From NCBI GenBank assembly GCA_030272585.1, contig BSYQ01000003.1, forward strand, positions 6,510,001 through 6,574,000: 64,000 nucleotides of DNA. The letters are read 5' to 3'. Source of the stretch: Bryopsis sp. KO-2023 (taxonomy: Eukaryota; Chlorophyta; Ulvophyceae; Bryopsidales; Bryopsidaceae). Positions 40,767 through 53,544 of the stretch are shown here, piece by piece. Numbering within the stretch: position 1 is the stretch's first letter; every line of letters starts with the position of its first letter. The notes below the pieces were generated by a model, which saw only the letters and a program-made list of their open reading frames with translations, did no database searches and had not been told where the DNA came from. The position numbers and the translations under genes are program-made.

Positions 40767-43619
40767 GATTTCGGTCAAGAAAAATGTATTTTGAATTGAG
40801 TTCTGTCTCTATTTTTCGTGAAAGGGAGGAAAAAAAAAGAAAGGAAAGGGAAGCAACGAAAGTGAGATTGAAAAAAAAAAAAGAGGGAAAAAAAAGAGCG
40901 CTAATTTTTAAAGGGTTAGAGAAAAGAAAAAAAAGGAAAACGCCGAGGTGATGATCGGGAAGTGTCAGAAATATATGTGGGATGGGAAAGTGAGGGGAAG
41001 GGAAGGGGAAAAAAGTGTGAGAAAGTGTGAGGGGGGTTTCTTGTTGTGGTGGTGATTCTTGATGTTTTGAGAAGGGAGGAGGGGGGGGAAAGAGTGAGAA
41101 GTGTGCACACGATTACTTTTTTTTTTTCGTTGCTTTTCTTTCTTTATGAAGAGAGAAAAGGAGGGAAGGGTGAAGAAAAGAAATGAAAAATGAAGAAAAA
41201 CGTGCTGCTAGGTTCGATTTGTCGGATGTTTATGGGGTGAAAGGGAAAGGGAAAAAAACGGTAGCTGTTTGGTTTTTTTTTAAATCATTTTCTCCTCTGA
41301 GATCATCTCTCTTCTATTTCTGGTGTTTTCGCCACCTTTTTTGTGTGTTTTTTTTCTTTCGCACTCATTGGTTTCAGCAACGAGAAATTTGGAAAGGGGA
41401 AGAAAAGAAAAAAAAAAAGAAAAACTGAGTTTTATAATGGAAAAAAAAGGGACTTGGGAAAAAAAAGAGAAACATAAACAAGTGAGCGCAAAAGACAGGA
41501 GTTGTTTTAATTTTGTAAAGAAGCTATTTTTATCCAAGATATGTATCTTTTACAAGAACAACGAAAAAAAAGAATCAAAGAATGATGATCAAAAAGTGCT
41601 GGAGAAAATTTTTAGTCATCAGGGGGGGAAAGGGGGCGGGATTTCCTTTTTTTTGTTCATGGAAAAAACTCCCCCCATTCCCCCTTTCCATTCATCATTT
41701 TTTCTGTTCAAGAAGAAAAAGAATTTTAAGAAAAAGAGAAAGTAGGAAGGTTGGATCATTTTCGGTGCCAAAATAATCGGGGGAAAAAAAAAGAGAAAAG
41801 GGGAAGAAAAAAATTTCACCAACAGTAAGAAAAAAAAATCACCGCGATATGACTTATCAGACATAATTTTGTTTGGCTATAAAAGAGGTTACATTATTTT
41901 CTTCTTTTTTTTTTTTTTAATTTTCCTTGCATCGAAGGGTTTCTTATTCAACAAAAGGGAAAAGAAAAACAGAAAAATAGCAAGACGAGGTATTCATATT
42001 TCTGATTAGCTGGGGGACATTATGGAATGCTGTAATGAGGAAGGGGCGGGGGGGGGGTCGGGTAAGGGGTGTTGATTTTCCGTTATTTACAAAAGTAGAA
42101 CTGTGAACATGGGTGAATTGTTTTTATCTCCTGGTGTTAATTTGTTGGGTTTTGGATTGAAAGAGAAGGGGGAACAATGGTTTTTCTGTGGGTTTTTGAT
42201 GGGATGTTGTTTGAATTTCTGCTCAGCTTTGAGAAGGGGGTGAAAAGGAGGGACCTTAATTCGGAAGGAAAAGTGGGGTGGTTTGCTTAGAAACAGAGTC
42301 AATGATGGACAATGTTTGGGTGGGGGTGGGTTTGGTGTCAGGATTAGGGAAAGTAGAGCAACATGAAGAATTGGGTTGGGAGAGGAGCAACAGAGAAAAA
42401 AACGGAAAAAAAAAAGAAAAAAAAAACAATAGCAAGGAGCTGATCTGCCTTCATTTTTCTGTTGAATTGGAATTTTTTTTTCTGCCAGTTGATCAGAGAG
42501 TGAGAGGACACTGTGTACATATTTATGAAATAACTGAGAAGGAAGGTAGCATAAATCTTTGAAAAAAACCCTCTTTGAGAATCATTGTAAGTTTTTCCTT
42601 GTTGCATTCACACACGTCTGTGCTGTTTTTTTCGGGGGGTGAAGGAGTACCTTCTTCGGTGGGAAGAACGAAAAAAAAAATGAAATTTCAAAATTCATAT
42701 CAAGATCGAGAGTGTGAGAATGGCTGTGGCTGCTCACATTGGATGTTTGATTAATTGGGGGTTGACCAATCATATATATATGGACTCGACCAAAGGAAGA
42801 AAACATTTGGGTAATATATGGGCAATATATGTATATAATTCCTTTGGGAATTTTGATCCTCAAGGGTCGACACAAAAGAAAAGAAAGCAGCAGTAGTAGG
42901 TTGGTTATGGTGGGTAGTTTTGGTTGTAAGGGAGAATGCGCCTGCAATGAAAGAATGGATAGTTGCACACATGAGAATTACCAATGTTAATGAGATTTGC
43001 TCAATGATGCCATTGGCAATGAATGGTGCACTATACTCCAGTAAAAACTTCTTTTTACTTTCTACTTTTGTTATGTTCATCATGCAATCGGGGCTGGGAT
43101 TGAGAAAAGAAGAATACTCTTCGTGGAAATTTGATGACAAATTAGTTCCAAATTCTCTATCCGTCCACCGATTCCGGGGGTTTAAAAATCACTTTTTCAT
43201 CCGAGATATCAGACATAAAACTCAATTGACAATGGTCTAGCTTACACGCTTTGTTGACACTAAAACAAATCTCTCTATATGCTCCCAAGTCTCTTCTCTT
43301 CCCTATATTCAGAGTATGGACCCCAGCAAACCTGCAGTCACCCCTGACTCTGCTCCAGTACAACGCTCCATAGAGGTTTCACCAAGAATTCAACGCCTTT
43401 CTCAGTAAAAGCCAGCATATTTGCTTCCCAACTATAGAATGACAAATAGTAATACTTTACGACTTGCTAATGTATTTGGCTAAGTGCTGTTCTCCTTCGA
43501 CCCCATACCCCCCACCTCCCCCCAAAAAAGGGAACACAATTGCATCCCCAAAGAAGAAAAAAGAATCAAACGTTCCATAGAAAGCACTTGACTGTCGCTC
43601 ACAATGGACAAATGATTTC
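40767..43619. other. Gene-free, purine-rich 3' flank of PI4-kinase
   Basis: The plus strand from about 40820 to 41850 is almost pure A/G runs (GAAAAAA, GGGAAGGG types), then alternates with T runs to 42450. No frame carries a family motif, and translations are Lys/Glu/Phe low complexity. 42700-43400 is ordinary sequence without a supported gene. Part may be PI4K 3' UTR. The genes either side converge. Confidence 0.55.
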
Positions 43620-43625
43620 TTTATT
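43620..43625 (-). promoter_or_regulatory. AATAAA overlapping the stop codon of the DOMON/b561 gene
   Basis: On the minus strand the gene ends GAA GAA TAA AGA, so the TAA stop (43623-43621) lies inside an AATAAA hexamer. If used, the 3' UTR would be only a few tens of nucleotides long. Confidence 0.35.
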
Positions 43626-46600
43626 CTTCTGTCGGTGGTGGTGGTGGTGGGGCTGTGGCATTTGCTCTTTTCCTTAAATCGCCTTCAGTTGGATTGATCT
43701 CGGCACGGAACACAGCAATATCGAGCCTCTTTAATCGCTCCGCCATTCTATTGCTGGCGATCCGTTGAGACCTCGATTCTGCACTCAGATATGCCAAAAA
43801 CAAGGCCATCAACCACATTCCAAAAGCTACGTGGTACTTCTTGGATCCAACGCTCTGGAGGAAATCATACTCATCCAAACCCGTGAAGATATTCCACACA
43901 GCCAAAATCAAAGCAGCTCGGCCGAGGGTCCAGTGCATCCATTCCCAGTGCTCACGGAATCGCTCCCCGTGTTTCGGTCGAATGACAGCATTCAGCGGCT
44001 GAATCAGACCGAACACCATTGCAGTGATCCCCACTTGTCGATGTCTGAAAGTGGATTCCCGATCGAATTTCCAGAGCGCCATCACAAACCCAGAAAGTGC
44101 AACCAGAAGCCCCAGCGATTGAAGCGCCACATGCAATTTGAACCACAGCGGGTCCTTGTCCTTCATTGTTCTGGCAATGATGATTCCGATGGGCAGCATA
44201 GCACCCCAGCCGATGATCATCAGGATTCCATGTGCAATCCAGTAGGGACTCAGGTCTTCCCCAGCAACAGTGATGCTTGCTCCAGTGAGGAAATTGAGGG
44301 ACAGCCCACCACGGCCAGGCCCGTGGTATTCAATTGCATCAGCTGTCGGACTGAAGGCTACAAGGAGATTGTGGGTGTCTTCCGCAGAGAAAGTCCCATC
44401 AAACATCCTGGACAAAGGAGGAAAAGATAGGTCAGTTTCCGCACCATCGATTAATGTGCATCTGACACATTCTTCAACAAACAGGCAGAAAAACAGACAG
44501 TCTTTTCTCTCTGTTCATTAAGTACATTTGAAAAGAAAGCGGTTCAGGTCATAACTCGATTGGGAACAGGCTTCCATCAATTACCTTTTGAATTTGAGCA
44601 TAGTCTTTCCATCGGTCTCCTCAATCTCTGCTGCTTCAGGCTCAAATAAATCACCATTTTCCACAACTTGGTCCGCAGATTTGCCATCCAGCATGTACAC
44701 CCCAATGTGATCTTCACCGGAGCCAGTCCAACCAATCACAGCTTGAGCAGGAATCATCATCCCTGCCGTCTCAGCAAAAGCGACGGACACCCACCCTGTT
44801 CCACTGGCCTCAGCTGCCAATCGAACCCCATCATCTTCAACTGTCCAATGAAGGAGAGCACCACCAGTGGCTTCTTGCATGCAATCAAATCCAGCCAGGT
44901 TGGAAACCAAGCAGGAGCCAGGTCCTGCACTGTTACTCAACAGCTCTTCGTCCCTCACTCTGCCCCCATTGGAATTCCTGAGATTGTTTCGTCCAGACCC
45001 CTCCACTCCTTCCGTAGAGTCAGAACTCAATCCAGTAACGAAGTTCAATGCCAGCCCCACTTTCGATGCAGGACCGTGGTACTCAATCTTATCGGCAGTG
45101 GGATGGAAAGCCACCAGCAGGTCGTGGGTATCTTGCCTAGCAAAGTCATCGTCAAACGCTCTTGTGAACTCCAGAATGGTTCTGGATCCTTCCTGCCGAA
45201 TCGATTCGTCAGAAATCTCAAACTCATCTTCAGTAGCAACCACAGCGTTGGCTGATTTTTCATCAAGACGATGAACCCCAATGAAGTCACCATCATCCCC
45301 AGTCCAGCCAATGACTGCAGTCGACCCGATCATGGCGTTTGCGTCTTTTGCCCAAGCCACGGACACCCATCCCGTCCCAGTCGCTTCTCCAGCAATCTTT
45401 ACCCCATCATTCAACAAACTCCAATGTAAGTTGTACGAATCTGGGATCACCACTCTCATGCAATCAAACCCATCCAGCGCCGACGGCTGGCATCCTTCAG
45501 CAATCGGCTCCTGGAAAAAGTCGACCTGACCCAAAACCCCACGGCCTTCATAGGAAGTCCCAATCCCACCACCATGAAATTTCAACTCATCTTGGGCATA
45601 GAATTCCTTGTTCGACGCACGGCCGGTCTCCAAGGATGAATTAGGGATGTGGGTGAGTTTGTCCGTGGGCTGTCCGTAAGCATAGATCACCAAATAGTTC
45701 ACTTTCTTGGAAATGCAATAGTCCCCTGGGGTATCGTTGGTTTCCAATTTCCTGCGGAATTTCAGGAAAGTGAGCCCATCTTCCTCTCTCCCCACAGCAT
45801 CAATGATATCGTCTTGGCCACCAAAAAACACGTCAGGCAGAGGCCTGGCTCGACTGGGAGTGAAAGAATCCTGAATTCGGAAAGTCTTGCCCTGGGCATA
45901 GCCAACCACGATGTCTTGATTGATCATGGGGTGGGCAGAAGGGTTGTCCACTAGAGGATTTCGGCATTTCTTTGTACCGAAAAAGGTAAACACCGGATCT
46001 GCGAGTCGAACAAACAGCCCCAGCTCAGTCAATCATGAATTTCACTGCATCCCACTTCAATTCCCAACAAAAAAACGTGCACCAGGTGGGAAAAAATCCT
46101 ATTTGCTTCCAACCTACCTCTAGAATCAACAGTTGTAGGCTCGGCTTCCGCCTCAGCCTCTGAAGCAGCTCCTTCCTCCAACATGTGGCGTCCGGCCATC
46201 ATGGAGAAATCGATTTCGATATGCTCTTCCTCCAATTCAGGCAGAGAAAACAACAAGCCCCTTTTCTTCTTGTCCTTTTTGCTTGCTTTCCCAACAGCCA
46301 CACCATCATCGCTGGTCACTATGCTGGGATCCCCAGGAGCACAGAATTGATTTCCACCACCAGCCGCCGGTTCACCTTCAGCTACAGGCTCCCCTTCACC
46401 AGCAGCGACTGGTTCACCCTCAGCGACAGTGGCTGGCTCTCCTTCGGCAGCCACAGCCTCACCCTCGGGAGCAGCCTCACCCTCGTAATCACCCTTCTCC
46501 TTCTCGGCATCCGGTGGATATTCACTCAACCTCCTTCCCTTTTCGTTTTTGGCACTCTCTTCTTCTTCTTTCATTTCTTTTTCCAATTCGTAGGACATGT

Positions 46601-48595
46601 CTTTGTCTTTTGCCTCAGATTCAGGGACTGGCTCCCCTTCGGAACCCACTGCAGGCTCCCCCTCAGCAGCAACACCCACAGCAGGTTCGCCCTCAGCAGC
46701 AACACCCACAGCAGGCTCACCCTCAGCTCCACCAGCGGCTGGTTCACCCTCAGCTGCTGGAGCTGTAGGTGCGAAATTAGGAGGAGGAACACCTTGAATC
46801 GATGCAGCTCTCCATCCCACTCCAACCCAATTGGTGGTGGTTGCACGGATTGCAAACTCAATTTCTTCCTTCTCCTCATCAATCTACAGCACCCAAATAC
46901 AAAATTCTGAAAACTGAATCTCTGTCGAAACCTGTATAAAAATCATCCAAGAAATTGTAACAGGACACCCAAATATTTCCCTGCACGTTCACAGCGTCCC
47001 AACACCAAAGAGCATTTCCCCACCTCATAGTACAGGGTAAAAGCTCCAGTTCCAGGTGATGTCCTCTTGTTTTCATACTCCTCATCCCACTTGCTGGGAT
47101 CCCCCAATTTCATTTCAGACTTGCGGTCACATTTTCGGGTTGGCAGTTTACTTTTCGGAAGCCATGGTTGGATTTCATCTCCAAACCAGCCTTCCTTACA
47201 ATAGCACTGTTTACGAGGAGGGCTTGTTGCCTGAACAAATGAACATCAAAAGGAACATCAAACAAAACCCCATAAGCAATCAGAAATCAAGACAGTGGTT
47301 TATTAATGCACAAAATAGGTCCTGCATTACTAAACACCCTCTTAGGATGAGACACCTTTTTCTTACCATCCTTTAGTCAAAAAACACCCCAGACAGTCAT
47401 GGTGTCAGAGAATTTTCTGGCTTACCCCAATATTAACGCAGACTCCCCCCTCGCCGCAGTGTGTATCGTCATCGCACTCATTTTGTCTCTCGCAGTAGGT
47501 ACCCTCCCAGAATCCCTTTTTCTCGTTCGAATCGCAGCGACATTTTCCTTTCACACATTTTCCGTGACCAGAGCAGCCGTTACACGCCGCATCATCGTCG
47601 CTCGAATCTTCGATATCAACCAGGGCACAACTGTGGAAGAGGTAAGTTGGGCCCCATTCTAACGCTTGTCTTTGCATGCGCAGTATGCAACCCTCGCAGG
47701 GGGTTTCCGGTAGGGTGATGGTCGCCCATTGCTGAGTGCCGTCGTGGTTGCATGCCCAATGACTACTGTCGTTCCAAGTGTGGACGAGTTCAAGCTCATC
47801 GTCGTAAAGCTCAAATCGCCATCCACCTTGGTGGGCATAATGCAAATTCCTGCCGCCACAAGACAACGTCACTTCTGCGGTTGTCGTTCCGACCAACATA
47901 GGACGCGGAAGGAAAAGGCGCGAAAAAACTGTAACCAAGGGTGTTTGAATTAATCTCGTGCGATGGTTGCAGAAGGAGTGAGGGCTGTGCGACGTACCAC
48001 GTGGCGTTCAGCTTTTCGCCGGTGGATAAAGTCGTCACTGTGTTTGACACTGACGGTAATCGCCAATAAGCAGAGTTATCCGCCCCTGATGCTTCCTCAC
48101 CGCACAGACCGCTCGTTCGAACATTATCGAGAAAGTCTGCAGAAGAAAACAGCACATCTTCCCTTCAGAATTCAACTCTGAGGAGGAAACGTCTTTGCAG
48201 AAGAAGGGGCCTGGGCGATTCCCCCCCCCCTCCTCCCACCCAGGCAACCCAGACAACCCAAACTTCGAACAGCGAAAGGCAGCACGTGAATGAAAAACTG
48301 CACAGGGCGCTGGGGCCCAGTCGCTGGATTGGCTGAACACACTATTAACTAGACGCCCCGCGGCACTTTATTCTGCGACAGAACTCCGTCGCAGAACGAT
48401 TCGTCCACAGGTTTGCAGCTGATGTTGGGTTCCTGCCCCACAAGACTCACCTAGTACTGTGATTGGTGGCGGATAACTCAGCTGAATATGCGCAGCAGTG
48501 AGCTGACAGCTCAAGGCACACAAAACAATAAACAAACCGGCAGCAGTGGAGACTTTTCGCTCCACTGGCGAGCCAGCAAACCGTTCGAGAGACAT
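43621..48595 (-). CDS. Histidine-brace-like + EGF + three-DOMON + cytochrome b561 membrane protein
   Basis: Seven exons close in frame (1293 aa): 48595-48451, 48136-47998, 47849-47426, 47230-47024, 46883-46118, 45998-44585, 44407-43621. A signal peptide would be cut at LTAA/HIQLSYPPP, leaving His36 as the mature N-terminus, with a second His in HYAHQGGW (about 101): the layout of copper histidine-brace proteins (LPMO and relatives). Two Cys-rich EGF-like modules follow (about 190-280). DOMON 1 is interrupted by a low-complexity EGEPA-repeat insert. DOMON 2 (about 735-885) and DOMON 3 (about 930-1085) share GTGWVSVA, AVIGWTG and IEYHGP. The C-terminus has five hydrophobic segments and the b561 haem histidines (IAHGILM, FKLHVAL, FRHRQVG, MHWTLGR). 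Expected to pass electrons from cytosolic ascorbate through b561 and DOMON haems to the cell exterior. The terminal acceptor is inference. Confidence 0.93.
46360..46775 (-). repeat. Coding tandem repeat, (A)EGEPA(V/A)G
   Basis: Inside exon 5 of the DOMON/b561 gene. One block (about 46775-46635) contains near-identical units encoding EGEPAVGVAA. A second block (about 46490-46360) encodes looser EGEP repeats. An acidic/basic segment separates them. The DNA units in the first block are almost identical, which suggests recent expansion by slippage or unequal exchange. Confidence 0.85.
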
Positions 48596-50781
48596 TGTAT
48601 TCGCAGTGAAGTCCTTAAAACAGGAAAATATTATTGTTGAGGTTGTCGGGGGGGCTGTATTTATGTTTGCGCTTGGATGGCGTGATGGGAGGGGACCTGG
48701 GCAATGGCGTTATCCAAAGTATCGATTCCCCCATCACGAGCTGCATCCGCTAATGACTGATGTCATCGGAACATCCCCTGTGGGGCAGTCGCTCAAACCA
48801 CCTGGTGTCAGATTCACGAAGCCCCCCAGCAGGATTCAGACCCGTTGGCGTTGTTCCAGAGTTTTTGTGGGGAAGGGGATCGATCAGGAAGTTGGACATT
48901 GTGTTCGTTCAGTCTCCAGATGTTTTTTGTTTTGAATTGGCTGGCTATACAGGGACTGTTCATTCTACAGCACTTATTTTGTGTAGTCAACATGTTGGCG
49001 TGGTTATTTGTTAGGAATTGATGGGTGGGAGCTTTTCTGGGACTTTGATGGATAATGTTCCAGTAGTACTTAGGCGCTTGTCTGCATGTCCAGTTTGTAT
49101 TTTCTTCCCTCCCTGCTCCCTCCCTATTGAATTTCGTGATGATGTAAAGACGAAAAGAACTTAAGGGCAATGTGACATCAGACTCGCTTAACATGGGTGT
49201 CGGGTAGTACAATATTCGGTTTCCCGATAATCAAAGACCGCAAGACAAGATCATTCATTTCCAGTTGATTGAGATCATACAAAGTCAAGAGTTGATATTG
49301 TTAAACGGCAGAGAGATCTATGGGGATCTATGGGGATGGTCAGGGGAAGACCACTTGGAATAGTGTCAGAGTGGAGGCAATTTTAGATTTGGGCATGATT
49401 TCTTCCGATTGGATGGGTCCGGGACAGCATTACAGTTAACAAGCATACTTGGCTTATGAACCAACCATGAAACCCCTTCCACAAAGGAAGTAAAACTGGA
49501 AATAAAAGCTTTTTGGAAAAGGAAACTGTGCTCCACAACCAGATCGCTCAAGAATCTTTGACTCCCTGTTGAGTTGTAGTTGCGATGGTATTGAGGGACT
49601 TGTTCAGTAAAGAAAATGGGATTAGTCATCAAGGATGTTTAGATGTCTGAGGAACCAGAACTCAAACTGAAACTGGTTGATCAGCAAAGCAAACAAAACC
49701 TTCCCCAAGCGAAACATCAGTCTCCTTGGGTAGACCAAGCAGCAGATGCCAGAAATCACCTTCACTCCTTGATCAAAAACATTACTATCCATTCCTTGTG
49801 GTGCTTTTTTCAATGGATCCAAAAGGGATTGCAGGCAGTGAATATCATGTATGTTCCACATATTAAAAAACTTCCACCACAGATTTGAAAACCGCATGCG
49901 ATGACGGGAACAATCTACTGAACAACTTGCCCTTTGGAGCTAGGAGGAATCAGGGACCTGAAAACACGTTGTCTTAATGGGAACCAGAGTATGAAAAACG
50001 ATTATGGGAAATTTGGTATGGACCAAAGCCGGCACGATGTCCCTTAACAGAAGTCGAGTGCACGAAGCGGCCGAAGGAAAGCTGAGGCGAAATCACACTT
50101 GAGGACCTCTGCGTCTGAGGATTTTGAAACGTTGCACAAGAATGAAAAAACCGAATAACGAAGCTTGAGTCCGGGGAAGGACGGAACCAGTATAGAAATG
50201 TGACTGCATATATTTCTTTTCATGTGTTGTTCATGGTGCAGGGCTGGCCCGTATGGTTTCCTTATCGCATGAGATTGAGTTTATCCAGGCAAAGAATTTT
50301 GAATTTAGAACGTTGCTTCTGGTTGCAATGCTGAAACGGAGTTCTGAGCAATGAGTTGTCAATTTTCCCACAAAGAAACCCACTTTAAATAAAACACTGC
50401 GAGAACTCAACCACCAGCTCCTTCAAATTCATATTAAGGAACGAACTGTGCTACCGAAATGTCCACAGAGCTGCGTGTGCGATGGGAATCCAGCGAATTT
50501 TGCAAAACTTTGAAAAAAGACGAGGTCTGGGAGGTGAGTGGCAAAAAGACGCTGCGTTCGGCAAAAGACGAGTTTTAGAGCAAGAATCGTGAACAGAATC
50601 TGACCGTCATTCGGCCAATCAGGGCCACATGGCATGACACGGGCTGATACCTTCTGATTGATCCGTCCTTTTTATACTTTTTCCCAACAGCTTTAACTTC
50701 GCCGTGTGCGTCCCCTTCAGCTTTTCTCCTCCTCCTTCGTTCAGCGCCGTTTTCCCTCTCAACGCTTTTCAGCTTGCAAAG
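48596..50781. other. Shared upstream region of the DOMON/b561 gene (minus) and GapA-1 (plus)
   Basis: Divergent genes separated by 2.19 kb. No recognisable gene or repeat inside; short open frames at 48546-48935 and 49643-49888 have no motif. The last 80 bp before the GapA-1 ATG is C/T-rich and probably its 5' UTR. Confidence 0.4.
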
Positions 50782-52524
50782 ATGGTGACTGGAGCTCTCG
50801 CACCAACCACCTGCCAGGCCCGCGTTGTCGGGGGCAGACGTACCGCCGTCCCGAAGAGGGTGGGTTTCTCTTCTTTCACTTTTGTCGGTCGCTGATTTCC
50901 GAGCAGGAGGTGTCGATGGGGGACTGGCAGGATTCACGTGTTTAGGCGTTTCAGCAGTGTAATGGTGTAGAACTGGTGCGACGCCTCTAACTTTTTGATG
51001 CGTCGTGCGTCCAAGGAATCGCGAAGGGGGTGGGGTGGGGTGACTTTTTCCAAGTAGTGCAGGATTCTGAAGGCTGACAAGCATAATGGCTAACCAAGGT
51101 GTTGCTTTTTTTGTGCTGAGCAGCCCATCGCCGCCTCTCTTCAGTCTTTCCATGGAATGAAGTCCGCCTCCACTTTCCAGCTCGGAGCCAGGAAGGAGGC
51201 TTCTTTGGTCGCCAGCGTTGCTGCTCGCGCGGTACGTGTCTCTGTAACGTTGGGCGCCTTGCAGGTTTTTTCGATACGTTTTCCTGCTGTCGAAAACCGA
51301 CCTCAAGAATCCATTACGCAAGCACTAGAAAAAGTTCTCAAAAAGAAAATCGATATAAACATGATCCAGATACTGCTGTGGCAGCTGTGTTTCTCGATTC
51401 GAATGTCGAATCTTGGGACTTGGTGGGCATGGGCTTGACTGGAGCTGTTTTTTTTCCCCTTTTTTTTCCTCCTCCAGACTGGTGCCAGCACCAGGGAGGT
51501 CACCTCTGCCAAGGTCAAGGTTGGCATCAACGGATTCGGCCGTATCGGTCGTCTCTTTTTCAGGTGCTTGGAGGCCAGGGAGGACTCCAACCTGGAGATC
51601 GTGTGCATTAATGACACCCGTGGTGTCAAGAATGCCGCCCACTTGTTGAAGTACGACTCCACCATGGGAACCTTCGATGCCGATGTCAAGATCGTCGACG
51701 ACAGCAACATCTCCGTGAACGGAAGGAACATCAGGATTGTGTCCACCCGTGACCCAACCACCCTCCCATGGGCTGAGATGGACGTGGGTATCGCCATCGA
51801 GGGAACCGGAGTGTTCGTTAACGAGGAGGGAGCTGGAAAGCATCTCCAGGCTGGTGCCAAGAAGGTCATCATCACTGCCCCCGGCAAGGGTGATATCCCC
51901 ACCTTCGTGGTCGGTGTCAACGAGGACGGATACAAGCACGAGTACCCCATCGTGTCCAACGCCTCCTGCACCACCAACTGCTTGGCTCCTTTCGTCAAGG
52001 TGCTCGAGAACGAGTTCGGAATCGTGAAGGGAACCATGACCACCACCCACTCTTACACCGGTGACCAGCGTCTGTTGGATGCTTCCCACCGTGACTTGAG
52101 GAGGGCCCGTGCTGCTGGCTTGAACATCGTCCCCACCACCACTGGTGCCGCCAAGGCTGTCGCCGCTGTGTTGCCCACCCTGAAGGGTAAGCTCAACGGA
52201 ATTGCTCTCCGTGTGCCAACCCCCACCGTGTCCGTCGTGGACTTGGTTATCCAGACTGAGAAGAAGACTTTCGCTGAGGAGGTCAACGAGGCCTTCCGCA
52301 AGTACGCCAATGGCCCAATGAAGGGAATTTTGGCTGTGGCTGATACCCCCTTGGTGTCCATGGACTTCAAGAAGACTGACGTCTCCTCCACCGTGGACTC
52401 TGCCTTGACTATGGTCATGGGAGATGATATGGTCAAGGTTGTTGCCTGGTACGATAACGAGTGGGGATACAGCCAGCGTGTGGTCGATTTGGCCGAGCTC
52501 GCCGCCAAGAAATGGGAGGCTTAA
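50782..52524 (+). CDS. GAPA: Plastid glyceraldehyde-3-phosphate dehydrogenase, GapA type, copy 1
   Basis: Reduces 1,3-bisphosphoglycerate to glyceraldehyde 3-phosphate in the Calvin cycle. Three exons close in frame (410 aa): 50782-50859, 51124-51231, 51478-52524. The first two exons encode a 62-residue Ala/Ser/Arg-rich, acid-poor leader (MVTGALAP..., SVAARA) of the chloroplast transit-peptide kind, with no hydrophobic signal before it. The enzyme begins [13 protein letters not shown]. The catalytic Cys is in SNASCTTNC (C226), followed by [27 protein letters not shown] and [22 protein letters not shown] after the dinucleotide fold and the overall sequence are those of NADP-linked GapA/B. It ends AAKKWEA, lacking the CP12-like tail of GapB. 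Codon use is strongly biased to C- and G-ending codons, as expected for high expression. Copy 2 follows in tandem. Confidence 0.96.
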
Positions 52525-53544
52525 ATTACTGTTTCAAAAAAAACATTCTCTTTGGGTGTGCCCTCCTTGAGAGGGAGAGTTGAAGTTTTGGAGAGGCAGA
52601 GGATGGAGAATTCTGTTTCGTCTTGATTCTTTATTGTGTCCGATTCTTTGGGGAAGATGATGTCTTGGTGATGGTTTTTTTTCGTTTTTGAGAAGATTCG
52701 ATCTTTTAAATCTCCAACAGGGGTTTGAGAAAAGAAAAAAACAATGGGATTTTTATCCATGGAAATGATGTACCTTGGATGATTTTTAAGAGAAACATGT
52801 TGAAAGTCAATTGCTGCCTGAAAATCACCCACCCCATTTTCAGCAACCCAATCGAAACAGGAATTTTACTGAATTATTGTGGAGATATCATCGCCATGGT
52901 CCTCGCACACACAAAGAGAAAATCCTTTCTGTCTGTACTGTCTGTTAGCATTTTTTCCACAAGATTTCAACATTTACACTTCCCACTCGACTCTCCACTG
53001 TCTTCTTTTGTTCCCGTGTTGGAAAATCACAGCCGAATCTGGAAAGATATGTTTTGGGCGGCTCCCTTCACGCGTGATCTGCATTCTCTTTACCCTCACG
53101 TGAGCAACCGAATCTTCTGACGTCCCCAGACGAAAAGCACACCGACACCAAAAAGGTCAAATCACAGAATCTTCCCAAACGGAGCCAGAGAGGGCAAGCA
53201 GGGGCCGTCTGAACCTCCTCTCGACATCCACACACCCTCGCAAGCCAGGATTGATGCGAAAAATACGCGCGAGGCGACAGAGACGTTTGCCCTTCAGCAT
53301 CGCTCAGTTGGGCCAAGGAAAAGCAATCGAAAAGCACATTAAAGAGCCACATCTCGGCTGCGATTGGTGCCGATAGCGACATGTTGGCATCACGTGTACA
53401 TCGTGCGAAAAGATGATCCAGACCGCAAGCCGCCCGAACCAACCGCAATCAGACTTAACCCCACGTTCCCCCCTTATTCTGCGCACACATTCGTTTTGAG
53501 TCCACACGAGATCCCACACCCAACACTTTTCCTGCTAGGCAACA
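52525..53544. other. Intergenic between the two GapA copies
   Basis: GapA-1 3' flank and GapA-2 promoter in 1.0 kb. It holds the 20-nt motif at 52617 that recurs after GapA-2. The last 400 bp is C-rich with several ACGT- and CACGTG-like cores (an ACACGTGTA-type stretch near 53392), possible light-response-type elements by analogy with plants only. Confidence 0.4.
52617..52636 (+). promoter_or_regulatory. Conserved 3' flank motif of GapA-1
   Basis: TTCGTCTTGATTCTTTATTG starts 93 nt after the GapA-1 stop. The identical 20-mer starts 97 nt after the GapA-2 stop (55354-55373), although the surrounding 3' sequence is otherwise diverged. Candidate 3' UTR or polyadenylation element. Confidence 0.6.

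Noticed and set aside
43765..44430. A 221-codon plus-strand frame opposite the cytochrome b561 exon.
   Set aside because: The minus-strand translation carries haem histidines and membrane segments; the plus-strand one is motif-free.
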